From Natrinema gelatinilyticum (GTDB lineage Archaea > Halobacteriota > Halobacteria > Halobacteriales > Natrialbaceae), in assembly GCF_024266705.1 (NCBI RefSeq), contig NZ_CP100756.1:124001-188000 (forward strand): 64,000 nt of DNA. The letters are read 5' to 3'. Position numbers and translations under genes: made by a program. Positions 17,683 through 26,832 of the stretch are shown piece by piece. The notes beneath the pieces are model-generated. The model worked only from the letters and a program-made list of their open reading frames with translations, was not told the DNA's origin and made no database searches. The first letter of the stretch is position 1, and every line of letters begins with the position of its first letter.

Positions 17683-17859
17683 CGGTATCTCCTCTTCGCG
17701 GCGCCCGTGTTACTGTTGTGATTTTTCGCCGGAATTCGATCGCACTCGAATGCGAGGGGGCGGAAACCCCATTCGACCACCGCCGCTTGCACGGCGCTCA
17801 GACGAATGGAACGAGCGTGGCCGTCAGTTCACCCCACTCGTGTCGAACTGGATCGGCCG

Positions 17860-18693
17860 TCAACTCAACCTCAGCCGACCGGCCAGCTCGTCGGACAGCC
17901 CACCGCCGAACTCGAACACCTCGTGCATCTCCCCGTCCGAGAGTTCGAAATCGAAGATATCGGCGTTCGACTCGATGTGTCTCCGTCGCGCGGCTTTCGG
18001 AATCACCGCCACATACGGTTGCTGAACGAGCCACCGCAGGGTCACCTGCGCAGCCGACTTGTCGTACGGTTCGCCGATCGCTGCCAGCTGGTCGTCTCCG
18101 ATGACGCTTCCCACCGCGAGCGGACTGTACGCCGTCAGAAGAATCTCGTTTTCGATGCAGTACCGAAGGAGGTCTCGAGGCTGATGATACGGATGGTACT
18201 TCACCTGGTTCGTGACGATCGGCGTCTCCGAGTGCGCCATCGCCTCCTCGAGACCGTCGACGCCGAAGTTGCTGATGCCGATGTGCTCGACGAGCCCCTC
18301 GTGCTGGAGGCGGTTCATCGCGTCGATCGTCTCCTCGAGTGGCGCCGCGTCGCTCGGTCCGTGCAACAACAGGAGATCCACCGTCTGGAGGCCGAGTCGC
18401 TCGAGGCTCGCCCGCGTCGACTCGTGGACGGCCGATCGAGCGGCGTTGCTGGGATGGACTTTCGTCACGACGAACACGTCATCGCGGTCGACCTCGCTCT
18501 CAGCGATCGCCCGCCCGACGGCCCGTTCGTTGTCGTACATCTGGGCGGTGTCGACGTGGCGGTATCCGAGCGATAGCGCGACCTCGACAGCACGTCGACA
18601 GTCATCGCCCGTCATACGCGCCGTGCCGAGTCCGAGCGCCGGCACCGTTGCTCCCTGCGCGATAACCGTCCCAGTAGTCGTGTCCGTACTCAC
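17860..18693 (-). CDS. Aldo/keto reductase
   Basis: The 277-residue TIM-barrel protein shows VPALGLGTARMTGDD, the YRHVDTAQMYDNE motif with catalytic Asp and Tyr, VFVVTKVHPS with the catalytic Lys, and VDLLLLHGPSD with the His. The C-terminal NADPH pocket reads AVIPKAARRRHIESNADIFD. It reduces aldehydes or ketones with NADPH. The GTG at 18693 (VSTDTTTGTVIAQG) gives the normal family length; the 31 codons upstream are Arg-rich and not family-like. Substrate unknown. Confidence 0.87.
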   Translation of the reverse strand: MSTDTTTGTVIAQGATVPALGLGTARMTGDDCRRAVEVALSLGYRHVDTAQMYDNERAVGRAIAESEVDRDDVFVVTKVHPSNAARSAVHESTRASLERLGLQTVDLLLLHGPSDAAPLEETIDAMNRLQHEGLVEHIGISNFGVDGLEEAMAHSETPIVTNQVKYHPYHQPRDLLRYCIENEILLTAYSPLAVGSVIGDDQLAAIGEPYDKSAAQVTLRWLVQQPYVAVIPKAARRRHIESNADIFDFELSDGEMHEVFEFGGGLSDELAGRLRLS

Positions 18694-18861
18694 GACAGGG
18701 GGTTCGATACCGACTGTAATGAAAGTCGACCCGGCGACCGTCGATCCGAACCGAGATCGCGATCGGGCTCGAGCCGTCGTTCGCACAAAGGTCGGTGATC
18801 GGAGGGGGGCGGCGGGATGCCTATCACGGACGGTCCGACCCGACGTCGACTCGAGCGATCG

Positions 18862-21126
18862 TTACGAGTCGTCGGTCGCGTTGCCGTCCGATTCGTTGTC
18901 GCCCGTCGCGTTCCCATCGGTCGTTTCGTTCCCGTCAGCGGTCTCGTTCGTGGCCGTTTCGTTTCCGTTGGCGGTCTCGTTCCCGCCGGCGCCCCCGTTA
19001 CCGTCCGCGGGCATGGCGAGCGAATCGCCCTCTCCGGGCGGGACGATCTGCATGACGACGCCGGTCTCTCCTTCGGGGACGCCGCGCCTGTTCGCGAGGA
19101 CGTAGACGTTGCCGTCGTCGTCCTGACCGAACATGCGGACGAAATAGGGGAACGATCCGTCTTCGCTTCCCGCGACCTGAAGTTCCTCCATCTCCCAGAG
19201 CTCGTCTCGCGGGACGACCTGGTCTTGGCCGCCGGCATCGGTGCCGGCCGCTCCGTCGCTCGCCGTTTCGTTCCCGTCGGCGGTCTCGTTCGTGGCCGTT
19301 TCGTTCCCGTCAGCGGTCTCGTTCGTGGCCGTTTCGTTGCCTCCGTCGATCGACTCGTTCTGCGTGTCTTCGGTGGCGTTCTCCGGCGTGCCTTCAGTGT
19401 CGGGGTTGGCACCTTCGGTCTGGGTATCGACGTCTTCTCCAGCCGTCGGTCCACCCACACCGTCTTCGGGCTCGGTCGCTGCGAGGAGCCGCCCCTGCGG
19501 CGATTGTCGGGCCGGATCGGACGTCCAGTCGCCGAAAATGTATTTGTCCTGCAGGCCCTCTACTTGCTCGGCCTCGTAGACGTGGCCCCCCACGATCACG
19601 ATGCCGACCATCTGCTCCTGATAGACGTGCGGGTACTCGACGATCGGGTCCTGAAGCTCCTGGCCGTCGTAAGGCGGCTCGTCGGGAGCCGTGTCCGGGC
19701 AGTCCTCCGGCGGCTGACTGGGGCTATCCGTACTGAAGCAATGGGTTCCCTCCGTGACGTTCCAGCCGTAGTTGCCGCCTGATTCGACGATGTTTGCTTC
19801 CTCGTAGAGATCCTGACCAGCGTCGGCGACGAACAACCGGTCGTCGCTGTCGAACGAGATTCCAAACGGGTTCCGGAAGCCCCACGCGTAGTGTTCGTCG
19901 AGTCCCTCCTCCGCGTCGACCAGCGGGTTGTCGTCCGGGATGCCGTACGGTCGCTCCCCGTCCTCGCCGTCGTCCCCGTCTCCTGACGCCCCGCCGTCGA
20001 CGTCAATGCGGAGAACGCTTCCGAGCAGGTTCTCGCTGACGTCCTGGCCGTTCCCGCCGGCGTTGCCGTCGTACCAGTCGTCGACGTGTCCTTCCATGTC
20101 GTCGTTCGCGCCGCCGCCGTCGCCCATCGGCACGTACAGGTACCCCTCAGGTCCGAACGCCATCGGTCCGCCATCGTGATTGTATTGGGGTTTCTGGAAT
20201 TCCATGAGGACCCGTTCGGACTCCGGATCGACACTGCTCATATCGTCGCTGGCCCGGAATTCGGAGACGACCTCGACGTGACTCCAGCCGTCCGGCGTCT
20301 CGTCGTTCGGCGGCGCGCTGTAGTGGACGAATACGCGGCCGTTGTCGGCGAATTCGGGGTGGAAATCGATTCCGAGCAGGCCCCGCTCGTCGTAGTCCTG
20401 ATTCTGGTCCGCGTAGCTCCCTTCGAACGTGCCGAGTTCGACCATTCGATCGCTCACGTCGAGAAACGGCTCGTCCTGTAGCCCCTCGTCGGTGACGATC
20501 CGAACCTGGCCGGTCTGGTCCGTGACGAAGTACCGATTCTCGTCCTCGTTCGCGACCGCGAAGTCCGTCGGCGCCGCCATCCCCTCGGCGATCGTCTGCA
20601 CGCCGATTTCCGTTCCCTGCTGGAAGAACGGCTGCGCCTCACCGTCGCCGGTCTCCTGTTGTCCTCCGCGACTGCCGCCGACCGAAATTTCGCCCCGCAT
20701 CGTCGCCGAATGCGGCTCGCAGAAGTACTCTGCCATCTCGCTCGAGGCCTCGAACTCGAGCGTCTGCGTCTCTCCCTGTTCGCTCATAAGTTCGGTCCGC
20801 TCGAGTTCCTCGCCGTCGCCGTCTACGATGACGAAGTTGTGCGCCAGTCCGTCCAGGTTTTCCCACGTGAGTTCGTACGTGGTTCCCTCCTCGAGTTCTA
20901 GAGTCGGGTTCGTCTGGTCCGCGATCGATTCGGGGGCGACTCCCTGCCAGCCGCTCGTCTGGCCGCCGAGTTCGATCGTCTGGGTCTCCTGTGCGAGTGC
21001 GAAGGGACCGACACCGGCGATCCCACCGACGGCGGCTGCCGCTTGTAAGACTCGCCGACGAGACGGCTGCGAGTACTCCGACGACTCCGATACTGGGACC
21101 GATCGCTCGTCTGAGTTGTCGCTCAT
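18862..21126 (-). CDS. Exported cupredoxin-PQQ-type sugar dehydrogenase fusion with Asn-rich repeats
   Basis: A 754-residue protein. Residues about 20-46 form a Tat signal (SRRRVLQAAAAVGGIAGVG). Residues 50-150 are a plastocyanin-like domain with copper ligands in LAHNF and YFCEPHSATM. From about 175 to 560 is a soluble glucose/sorbosone-dehydrogenase beta-propeller (LLGIDFHPEF, NHDGGPMAFGPEGYLYVPM, AWGFRNPFGISFD). An Asn/Thr-rich insert (about 600-635) and a similar C-terminal tail each hold about seven N-x-S/T sequons (NETATNETADGNETA). Inference: extracellular sugar oxidation with the attached copper domain taking the electrons. Confidence 0.85.
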   Translation of the reverse strand: MSDNSDERSVPVSESSEYSQPSRRRVLQAAAAVGGIAGVGPFALAQETQTIELGGQTSGWQGVAPESIADQTNPTLELEEGTTYELTWENLDGLAHNFVIVDGDGEELERTELMSEQGETQTLEFEASSEMAEYFCEPHSATMRGEISVGGSRGGQQETGDGEAQPFFQQGTEIGVQTIAEGMAAPTDFAVANEDENRYFVTDQTGQVRIVTDEGLQDEPFLDVSDRMVELGTFEGSYADQNQDYDERGLLGIDFHPEFADNGRVFVHYSAPPNDETPDGWSHVEVVSEFRASDDMSSVDPESERVLMEFQKPQYNHDGGPMAFGPEGYLYVPMGDGGGANDDMEGHVDDWYDGNAGGNGQDVSENLLGSVLRIDVDGGASGDGDDGEDGERPYGIPDDNPLVDAEEGLDEHYAWGFRNPFGISFDSDDRLFVADAGQDLYEEANIVESGGNYGWNVTEGTHCFSTDSPSQPPEDCPDTAPDEPPYDGQELQDPIVEYPHVYQEQMVGIVIVGGHVYEAEQVEGLQDKYIFGDWTSDPARQSPQGRLLAATEPEDGVGGPTAGEDVDTQTEGANPDTEGTPENATEDTQNESIDGGNETATNETADGNETATNETADGNETASDGAAGTDAGGQDQVVPRDELWEMEELQVAGSEDGSFPYFVRMFGQDDDGNVYVLANRRGVPEGETGVVMQIVPPGEGDSLAMPADGNGGAGGNETANGNETATNETADGNETTDGNATGDNESDGNATDDS

Positions 21127-21414
21127 TGTGATCTCGCACTGCCACCGTGGTTCGATTTGTGGATAAACGAACCCGACTGTTTCCCCGAATTCCCATCTCA
21201 ACAGAAAATTAGATTTGACTCGGCGGCAGGAACGAGTGTAAAACTGTATTACTCGGGTTCAGGCGATGACGGTACTCGATACTGATACGATTCTGACGCG
21301 GTGTTGAAACAGAGATGAAGCGAGGATAATTCAAAGTTGACACAAAGATAGTGCGAAGGTAATTCGGTATTGATGTAAAGTTGATATGAAGCCGGCTCGA
21401 TGCTGCTTCGGCGT
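21127..21414. other. Intergenic, AT-rich
   Basis: These 288 bases between the mutase stop and the sugar dehydrogenase start show no credible coding frame. They are clearly AT-richer than the flanks (21230-21390) and include repeated short words such as TTGAT/TTGACA. The dehydrogenase promoter should lie at its left-hand end on the minus strand. Confidence 0.5.
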
Positions 21415-23097
21415 TCAGACCGCGCTGCCGGGCTGGTACTCGCCGAACTCGTCGCGCATAACGTTACAGATCTCGCCGACTGTCGCGTAGGCCTTCACCG
21501 CGTCGATGATGTACGGCATCAGGTTCTGGTCGCTCTGCGTCGCATCGCGAAGCGCTTCGAGAGCCGCATCGACAGCCTCGTCGTCGCGGTCCCCGCGAAC
21601 GCTCTCGAGATGATCGATCTGGCGCTGCTGGTCTTCCTCCGTAATCTCCTGGATGTCCATTTCGGGTTCTTCGTCGACCTCGAACTCGTTGACGCCGACG
21701 ATAATACGATCTTTCTCCTCGATTTCCTTCTGGCGGCCGAAGGCCGTGTCCTGGATCTGGCGCTGAACCCACTGTTGCTCGACCGCCTCGAGCATGCCGC
21801 CACGCTCTTCGACGTCCTCGAGGATCTCGTAGGCGTCTTCTTCCACCTCGTCGGTCAGCGATTCGACGTAGTAGCTGCCCGCCAGGGGGTCGATGGTGTC
21901 GGCCGCGCCGGACTCGTGGGCGAGAATCTGCTGGGTTCGCAGGGCGGTTCGAACGGATTCCTGGGTCGGCAGGGCCAGCGCTTCGTCCTTACCGTTGGTG
22001 TGAAGGCTCTGGGTACCCCCGAGAACGGCCGCGAGCGCCTGGTAGGCGACGCGGACGACGTTGTTCTCGATCTGCTGGGCGGTCAGCATCGAACCGGCGG
22101 TCTGGGTATGGAATTTGAGCTGCTTCGATTTCGGGTCGTCGGGATCGAAGCGCTCCTCGACGATGTCGTGCCACATCCGGCGAGCGGCGCGGAACTTCGC
22201 GACCTCCTCGAAGATGTTGTTGTGGCCGTTGAAGAAGAAAGAGAGCTGCGGCGCAAACTCGTCTACGTCCAGCCCGGCTTCGATCGCCGTCTCGACGTAC
22301 TCGATACCGTTACCCAGCGTGAAGGCGAGTTCCTGAGCGGCCGTCGACCCGGCTTCGCGAATGTGATAGCCCGAAATCGAGATGGTGTTGAACTTCGGCG
22401 TTTCGGCGGCACAGAACTCGAAGATGTCCGTGATGATCCGCATCGACGGCTCCGGCGGATAGATGTACGTGTTGCGCGCGACGTATTCTTTGAGCAGATC
22501 GTTCTGGATGGTCCCTCGCAGTTCTTCGCGGTCGACGCCTTGCTGGTCACCGACCGAGATATACATCGCGAGCAGCACCGACGCTGGCGCGTTGATCGTC
22601 ATCGACGTCGAGACCTCGTCGAGTGGAATACCGTCGAAGACGGTCTCCATGTCCGAAAGGGAGTCGATCGCGACACCCGCCTTGCCGATCTCGCCGGCAG
22701 CCATCTCTGCATCGGAGTCGTAGCCCATCTGCGTCGGCAGATCGAACGCCATCGAGAGGCCGGTCTGGCCCTGATCGAGCAGATAGTGGTACCGCTCGTT
22801 GGTGTCCTTCGGCGTCGAGAACCCTGCGTACTGGCGCATCGTCCACAATCGACCGCGGTAGCCCGTGGAGTACACCCCGCGCGTGTACGGCGGCTCGCCT
22901 GGATTTCCCAGGTCGGATTCGTAGTCGAGACCGCCGACGTCCGCAGGCGTATAGAGCCGATCGACCTCTTGACCGCCCGTATCAGTCGTAAACATTTCCT
23001 TGCGCTCGCCGAACCGCTCGAGGACGGGTTCGACTTCCGTCTCGTGCCACTCGTCCTTGCTGGCACGAATCTCCTCGAGTTCGTCGGGGTCGAACAT
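21415..23097 (-). CDS. Methylmalonyl-CoA mutase large (catalytic) subunit
   Basis: The 560-residue protein is the catalytic TIM-barrel half of the B12-dependent mutase. Signatures include [66 protein letters not shown]-like [10 protein letters not shown], and the C-terminal [19 protein letters not shown]. The cobalamin-binding domain is absent, as expected when it is encoded by a separate small gene; none is found in this window. It converts methylmalonyl-CoA to succinyl-CoA for propionyl-CoA use. Repeat copy 3 lies 159 nt upstream of its start. Confidence 0.92.
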   Translation of the reverse strand: MFDPDELEEIRASKDEWHETEVEPVLERFGERKEMFTTDTGGQEVDRLYTPADVGGLDYESDLGNPGEPPYTRGVYSTGYRGRLWTMRQYAGFSTPKDTNERYHYLLDQGQTGLSMAFDLPTQMGYDSDAEMAAGEIGKAGVAIDSLSDMETVFDGIPLDEVSTSMTINAPASVLLAMYISVGDQQGVDREELRGTIQNDLLKEYVARNTYIYPPEPSMRIITDIFEFCAAETPKFNTISISGYHIREAGSTAAQELAFTLGNGIEYVETAIEAGLDVDEFAPQLSFFFNGHNNIFEEVAKFRAARRMWHDIVEERFDPDDPKSKQLKFHTQTAGSMLTAQQIENNVVRVAYQALAAVLGGTQSLHTNGKDEALALPTQESVRTALRTQQILAHESGAADTIDPLAGSYYVESLTDEVEEDAYEILEDVEERGGMLEAVEQQWVQRQIQDTAFGRQKEIEEKDRIIVGVNEFEVDEEPEMDIQEITEEDQQRQIDHLESVRGDRDDEAVDAALEALRDATQSDQNLMPYIIDAVKAYATVGEICNVMRDEFGEYQPGSAV

Positions 23098-23255
23098 TAT
23101 GGATACCGTTGACGGGATGGGGCTTGAACTTTGATGAACACGGCGGCGCTCCGAGCTCGGGTTCCCACTCGAACGACAGACCGGTCCGGACGGCTTCGAT
23201 CAGAGCCGGGCACGGTTTCGTCCGGAGTCGACCCACTTTCGCTCGAGACCATCTC

Positions 23256-23336
23256 ATACGGACTACTGTCAGTCATTGCCGGTGCAACCGCAGGACGGTC
23301 GCGGTTGCACCGGTACATCGGTACAGCAGACCGTAT
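23256..23336 (-). repeat. 81-nt palindromic repeat, copy 3 (core inverted)
   Basis: On the minus strand it starts ATACGGTCTGCTGTACCGAT like the other two, but the core between the CCGC and GCGG arms is GACCGTCCT, the exact reverse complement of AGGACGGTC in copy 2. The inner stem GGTGCAACCGC/GCGGTTGCACC is perfect over 11 bp. Its first base is the A of the TGA stop of the gene at 23336-23761. Confidence 0.9.
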
Positions 23337-23761
23337 CACACACTGTCGTTCAGATCGTGTCGCTCGGCCATTCGGGACGCTTCCTCGGCGTAGCGCTCCC
23401 GGGTCTCTGGGTCACCGACGGTGCCGACGTCAGCAGGCGAAACGAGAAGGCTGGCGCGGGTTTCTCGAGCCGGTCCGGAAAAACTCGTCAGCGCTCGCTC
23501 GCGACGGTGGTATCGCCGGCCGTCCTCGGTTGCGTAAACGAGGATGATGAGGTTGAGTTCGTCGTCCGAGTAGGTTCGTTCGACGAGCCACACCCGAATC
23601 TCGTCATCGACACCGGACTCGCTCTCGTCGCCGTCGGATTGACGCTCGTCACCGTCTGCATCGGTCTTCTCACCGGACAAGCCGTGCTCGGTACCGTCTG
23701 CTTCGCTCTCGTCAGCGTCGGTTCTGCTCGCCTTCATCGAATCGAAGCTGTTTTCGTTCAT
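23336..23761 (-). CDS. Haloarchaeal hypothetical protein with acidic N-terminus
   Basis: A 141-residue soluble protein from MNENSFDSMKAS. Residues about 10-45 are Asp/Glu/Ser-rich and likely unstructured. The remaining part is compact: DDEIRVWLVERTYSDDELNL, IILVYATEDGRRYHRRERAL, then RETRASLLVSPADV and a helical end rich in Arg and Glu. It looks like a small alpha/beta domain, but I do not recognise the family. It is divergently arranged with the small membrane protein at 23818. Its stop codon abuts repeat copy 3. Acidic composition and the coherent end make it a real gene. Confidence 0.65.
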   Translation of the reverse strand: MNENSFDSMKASRTDADESEADGTEHGLSGEKTDADGDERQSDGDESESGVDDEIRVWLVERTYSDDELNLIILVYATEDGRRYHRRERALTSFSGPARETRASLLVSPADVGTVGDPETRERYAEEASRMAERHDLNDSV

Positions 23762-23817
23762 GAATGTCGTGTGAATCACCACAACCGCTTATCCCTCGAG
23801 TCGTCGTTTCGTCTGGC

Positions 23818-24057
23818 ATGGGAACGGAGCCGTCAGTTCGGGCCGACGACGGGGCCGACTATCGCCGCGCCGCCCGTTACGTCGCGCCATTTTTCGTCAT
23901 CGGACTGGTCAACCTCGTTATACTTCTCAGGTGGGGACTGGATCCCCTCTGGGCATTTGCCATCCTGCCACCGATGCTATTTCTCTCCGGTATCGCATGG
24001 GTCGCGTTCGGTCACGGCTTCCACGAGCGACCCGGCAGATCAGACTCGAGCAGGTGA
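23818..24057 (+). CDS. Small two-helix membrane protein
   Basis: A 79-residue protein starting MGTEPSVRADDGADYRRAAR, then two hydrophobic helices (YVAPFFVIGLVNLVILLRWG and LWAFAILPPMLFLSGIAWVA) and a short polar tail. The family is not recognised; similar small double-helix proteins are common in haloarchaea. The TGA stop is immediately followed by the stop of the convergent acetyltransferase gene with zero bases between them, so the two transcripts must overlap. Confidence 0.6.
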   Translation: MGTEPSVRADDGADYRRAARYVAPFFVIGLVNLVILLRWGLDPLWAFAILPPMLFLSGIAWVAFGHGFHERPGRSDSSR

Positions 24058-24648
24058 CTATCGGCCCGTGTCATATTTGTATGTGGCCGAATCGGGATCG
24101 ATCCCGAAGTCCTCGGCCGATTCCTCTGACCCGCCTTCCTCGCGTCCCTCCGGGGCCCGCTTAAACGCGTCTCGGAGCCGTTTCGGCATCCGAAACTCGG
24201 CGACGTCGATCGAGAGCGGCACCGCGTCCGGGTCGGAGCCGTCGCGTTTGGCCGAGAGACGGTCCTGCAAGATCGTCGGGAGGGCGGACTCCTCGATCCG
24301 CTGGAACCTGAACTGGGCGAGGTATGCGCCTTCCCCGGTCAGGGCGTAGACGGTGTCGAACCCCTCGTCACCGGCGTATTCTACGAGACGCTCGACGACG
24401 TGTGCCCCTACGCCCTGCTTGCGCCAGCCCTCGAGAACGCCGATGCTGGTCAGTTCGCAAACGTCTTCGGCGGACTCCTCGTTGGGCTTGTGGACGCGGA
24501 TGCGGCCGAACCCAGCCTTCTCGCCCGATTCCTCGTCGACCGCGATGACGTAGTCGCGCGAGCGGAACGCCGTTTCGTCAAGTGCCATCGACTCGATGTG
24601 ATCCAGCAACCAGACCTCCTCTCTGTTTTTCGCGTCCCGGACGTACAT
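24058..24648 (-). CDS. GNAT-family N-acetyltransferase
   Basis: The 196-residue protein carries a GNAT core: DYVIAVDEESGEKAGFGRIR (beta strands), CELTSIGVLEGWRKQGVGAH, in which RKQGVG is the acetyl-CoA pyrophosphate loop, and a following VVERLVEYAGDEGFDTVYAL helix and strand. A charged C-terminal extension of about 60 residues follows. It should transfer an acetyl group from acetyl-CoA to an unknown amine substrate. The start MYVRDAKNREEV is chosen; 30 further in-frame codons upstream are not family-like. Confidence 0.82.
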   Translation of the reverse strand: MYVRDAKNREEVWLLDHIESMALDETAFRSRDYVIAVDEESGEKAGFGRIRVHKPNEESAEDVCELTSIGVLEGWRKQGVGAHVVERLVEYAGDEGFDTVYALTGEGAYLAQFRFQRIEESALPTILQDRLSAKRDGSDPDAVPLSIDVAEFRMPKRLRDAFKRAPEGREEGGSEESAEDFGIDPDSATYKYDTGR

Positions 24649-25094
24649 GACTCGATGTAGGGGATGTGCGGCCAAAAGCGTTTGTGGGTTGGCAGTATCC
24701 CACGACGAGGCTGGCTGACCTCGGGCGATGGAGTGCACCGGGCAGACCTAACTGAATACCGCACGCGTTTCTCGCCTCGAAACTGTCACGAACTACATGA
24801 ACTGGAGTCTGCTCACGTCCCTCGAGACACCGACCGTTGACCGCACCCACGCGGTCGTCTGCCACCGATGAGTGGTCGAGGAGAGCGACGAAAATCGAGC
24901 GACGAGACTACCCAGTGGTCGTCCAGGATCGATTGGCTGCCGGTTCGGCGGTTTCTGGACCGGGTACCCCTTTCACTGACGATGCGTTCGTTCCGCGACC
25001 CACGCCGATTGCGGCCGTCAGGCGCTCGATCGTGTGACTTTACGTTCGGTCCGCCGATGATCGAGACGAGGTGTGACGTCCGCCCACCGGCGGA
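24649..25094. other. Intergenic, no supported gene
   Basis: 446 bases between the acetyltransferase start and the M48 protease stop. Short frames exist on both strands, but none has the acidic composition, start context or domain-like character of its neighbours. Confidence 0.5.
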
Positions 25095-26012
25095 TCAGGG
25101 TCGAGAAGCCAGCCGTTCGACGCGCTCGTCCGTCGGGGGATGGGTTGCGAGAAGTCGATTCAACGTATCCTCCTCGGTGTGAACGTACAACGTCGCGAGC
25201 AAGCCCTGGTGGGACACCGAAGCACGTTCGATGGTCCTGAGCGCTCGCGCAAGCGCCATCGGCTTTCCAGTGACTGTCACCGCGCGGTCGTCGGCGGCGT
25301 ACTCTCGGCGACGCGAGTGTGCGCGGACGACGAGCGTCAGCGCCAGCAATGCGATCAGCACTCCACCCTCGATGAAGCCAAGCAGTCGGCCGAACAGCGT
25401 CCGCGACCACGACCGTGGGGTTCCGCGAACCCACGCGACCGCTCGAGCGATGCCTGCAATCGCCACGAGCCAGGGGACGAGGACGAGGAAGACGAGTCCA
25501 GCGGCCGTCCGAAAGACGCTGTATGCGAGCGTCTGGACGAACGCGTCGTGACTCTCGAGGTGGGCGAATTCGTGGGCGACTAGCGCCTCCAGTTCGTCGA
25601 GCGACAGTAGCCGAAAGAGCGAGCGGTCGAGGACGATGACTCCGTTTCGTGCGCTTCCCAGCGCGAATGCGTTGGGCGTCGGCAGTCGTGCAATCAGGAC
25701 CGTGGGAGAATCGACGTCCATTCGGGACTCGAGACGATCGACCCGACGGTAGAACGCGGGCGCCTGGGACCGCGGTAGTTCGACCGCCTCCAGCCTCGAA
25801 AGGAGTTGTTTTGTCCCGAACCGGTAGCTCAACACGCCGCCGACGATGGCGACGGTGAGGATCAAAAGCAGCGTCGCACCCGGACTGGGTGCAGAATCGC
25901 GGAGTATCGAAAGCGCCCAGTAGCTGACGGTCGCGAGGGCCAGATACCACAGCAGCAGGAACAAACCGACCAGCGCCATCAGGGGTCGGGTTCCGATTCG
26001 ACGGTCGGGCAT
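25095..26012 (-). CDS. htpX: M48-family membrane metalloprotease, HtpX-like
   Basis: The 305-residue protein has two N-terminal membrane helices (residues about 10-60), then the zinc site ALVAHEFAHLESHDAF (HExxH), two more helices, and the EYAADDRAV motif that supplies the third zinc ligand Glu, followed by MALARALRTIERAS. The C-terminal THPPTDERVERL is typical of M48B/HtpX. It probably cuts damaged membrane proteins, with its active site facing the cytoplasm. It is complete and stands alone, convergent with nothing and upstream of unrelated genes. Confidence 0.9.
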   Translation of the reverse strand: MPDRRIGTRPLMALVGLFLLLWYLALATVSYWALSILRDSAPSPGATLLLILTVAIVGGVLSYRFGTKQLLSRLEAVELPRSQAPAFYRRVDRLESRMDVDSPTVLIARLPTPNAFALGSARNGVIVLDRSLFRLLSLDELEALVAHEFAHLESHDAFVQTLAYSVFRTAAGLVFLVLVPWLVAIAGIARAVAWVRGTPRSWSRTLFGRLLGFIEGGVLIALLALTLVVRAHSRRREYAADDRAVTVTGKPMALARALRTIERASVSHQGLLATLYVHTEEDTLNRLLATHPPTDERVERLASRP

Positions 26013-26246
26013 CGTTCTCGAATCGAACTACGGCCGGCCGTCTGAAACGGGTATCGAATGCGCGGATCGATCGGTCGAGATTGTCGAGCGCCGTCCGCTC
26101 GTCTCACGCACGGCGCCTGGAGTCATCGGGAACGCGAACCACGAACCTTCACGACGGAAGCGACCGGTACACGCCGTGAGCGGTGTACCTGGACGAGAGT
26201 GGCCCAGCCGACAGATTACGAGCGATCGATGGACCTCTTCGGGCGA

Positions 26247-26576
26247 TCAGAACGATTGTTCCGACCCCTCCCTCTCTTCACCGAGCGCCGGTGGTGTGCG
26301 GTCGCTGTAGCCTTTCCGTCCGATCGCGTCGTCGGCGACGTTGTTGAAGATGGCCATCCGGGCTTCCGTGACCGACGCGAATCGCTCCGCAGGCACCTTG
26401 TTCAGGACCTCCTCGAGGGACTGTTCGCCGTTCTGGAAGCGAAGGACCTCGGTTCCGTAGGCCTCGATCAGTTCCTCGCACGTGGCCGGATACTCGTGTT
26501 GCTCGAGTTGGCGAGCGAGCGAACCGAATTCGATGCCGAGTTCTCTCGTTCGGTGGCTCTCGGTTGGATCGGGCAT
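26247..26576 (-). CDS. DUF5789-family small protein
   Basis: This 109-residue acidic protein reads RELGIEFGSLARQLEQHEYP, then EELIEAYGTEVLRFQNGEQS and LEEVLNKVPAERF, ending with NVADDAIGRKGYSDRTPPAL. The closing GRKGYSDR.PP signature and the general layout match haloarchaeal DUF5789, a family with no known function. No signal or membrane segment is visible. It sits at the left edge of the AT-rich decay zone and shares its strand with the tiny membrane protein at 26656-26832, from which it is separated by 79 bases. Confidence 0.72.
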   Translation of the reverse strand: MPDPTESHRTRELGIEFGSLARQLEQHEYPATCEELIEAYGTEVLRFQNGEQSLEEVLNKVPAERFASVTEARMAIFNNVADDAIGRKGYSDRTPPALGEEREGSEQSF

Positions 26577-26655
26577 TGCAGCATTCCTCCACTATCTACC
26601 ATTATAAATTGCCCCGTGATGTTTCACGGTGGTCGACCACACTTCGAGAGATTCC

Positions 26656-26832
26656 TCACAATCGCGGATCAAGGCGGAGGAGAACCCACGTAATCACTGG
26701 TACGGAAATTATAAAGAAGATAACGGCAGGGGCCAGAAACGGCGGGAGAACGGACCAGAGTAGCACTGAGAGAATCAGAAGCAAAAGAGCGATGATCGAA
26801 TCGAGGCGGAGTCGTATCGTATCAACAGCCAT
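26656..26832 (-). CDS. 58-residue double-helix membrane protein
   Basis: This short frame starts MAVDTIRLRLDSIIALLLLI and continues LSVLLWSVLPPF, then LAPAVIFFIISVPVITWVLL and ends RLDPRL. Two hydrophobic helices separated by a Pro-Pro turn, with positive charge at both ends, make it a convincing small membrane protein. A TATTTTATAG box lies about 20 nt upstream (26847-26856), consistent with a leaderless start. No family is recognised. It could be co-transcribed with the DUF5789 gene downstream. Confidence 0.65.
   Translation of the reverse strand: MAVDTIRLRLDSIIALLLLILSVLLWSVLPPFLAPAVIFFIISVPVITWVLLRLDPRL

Noticed and set aside
18875..19360. CRISPR-like periodic repeats
   Set aside because: The repeats are in frame, encode NETAD-type units inside a long gene and have no unique spacers.
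24868..25182. A 104-codon plus-strand frame between the acetyltransferase and the protease
   Set aside because: Basic, low-complexity composition unlike halophilic proteins, and it overlaps the 3' end of the M48 gene.
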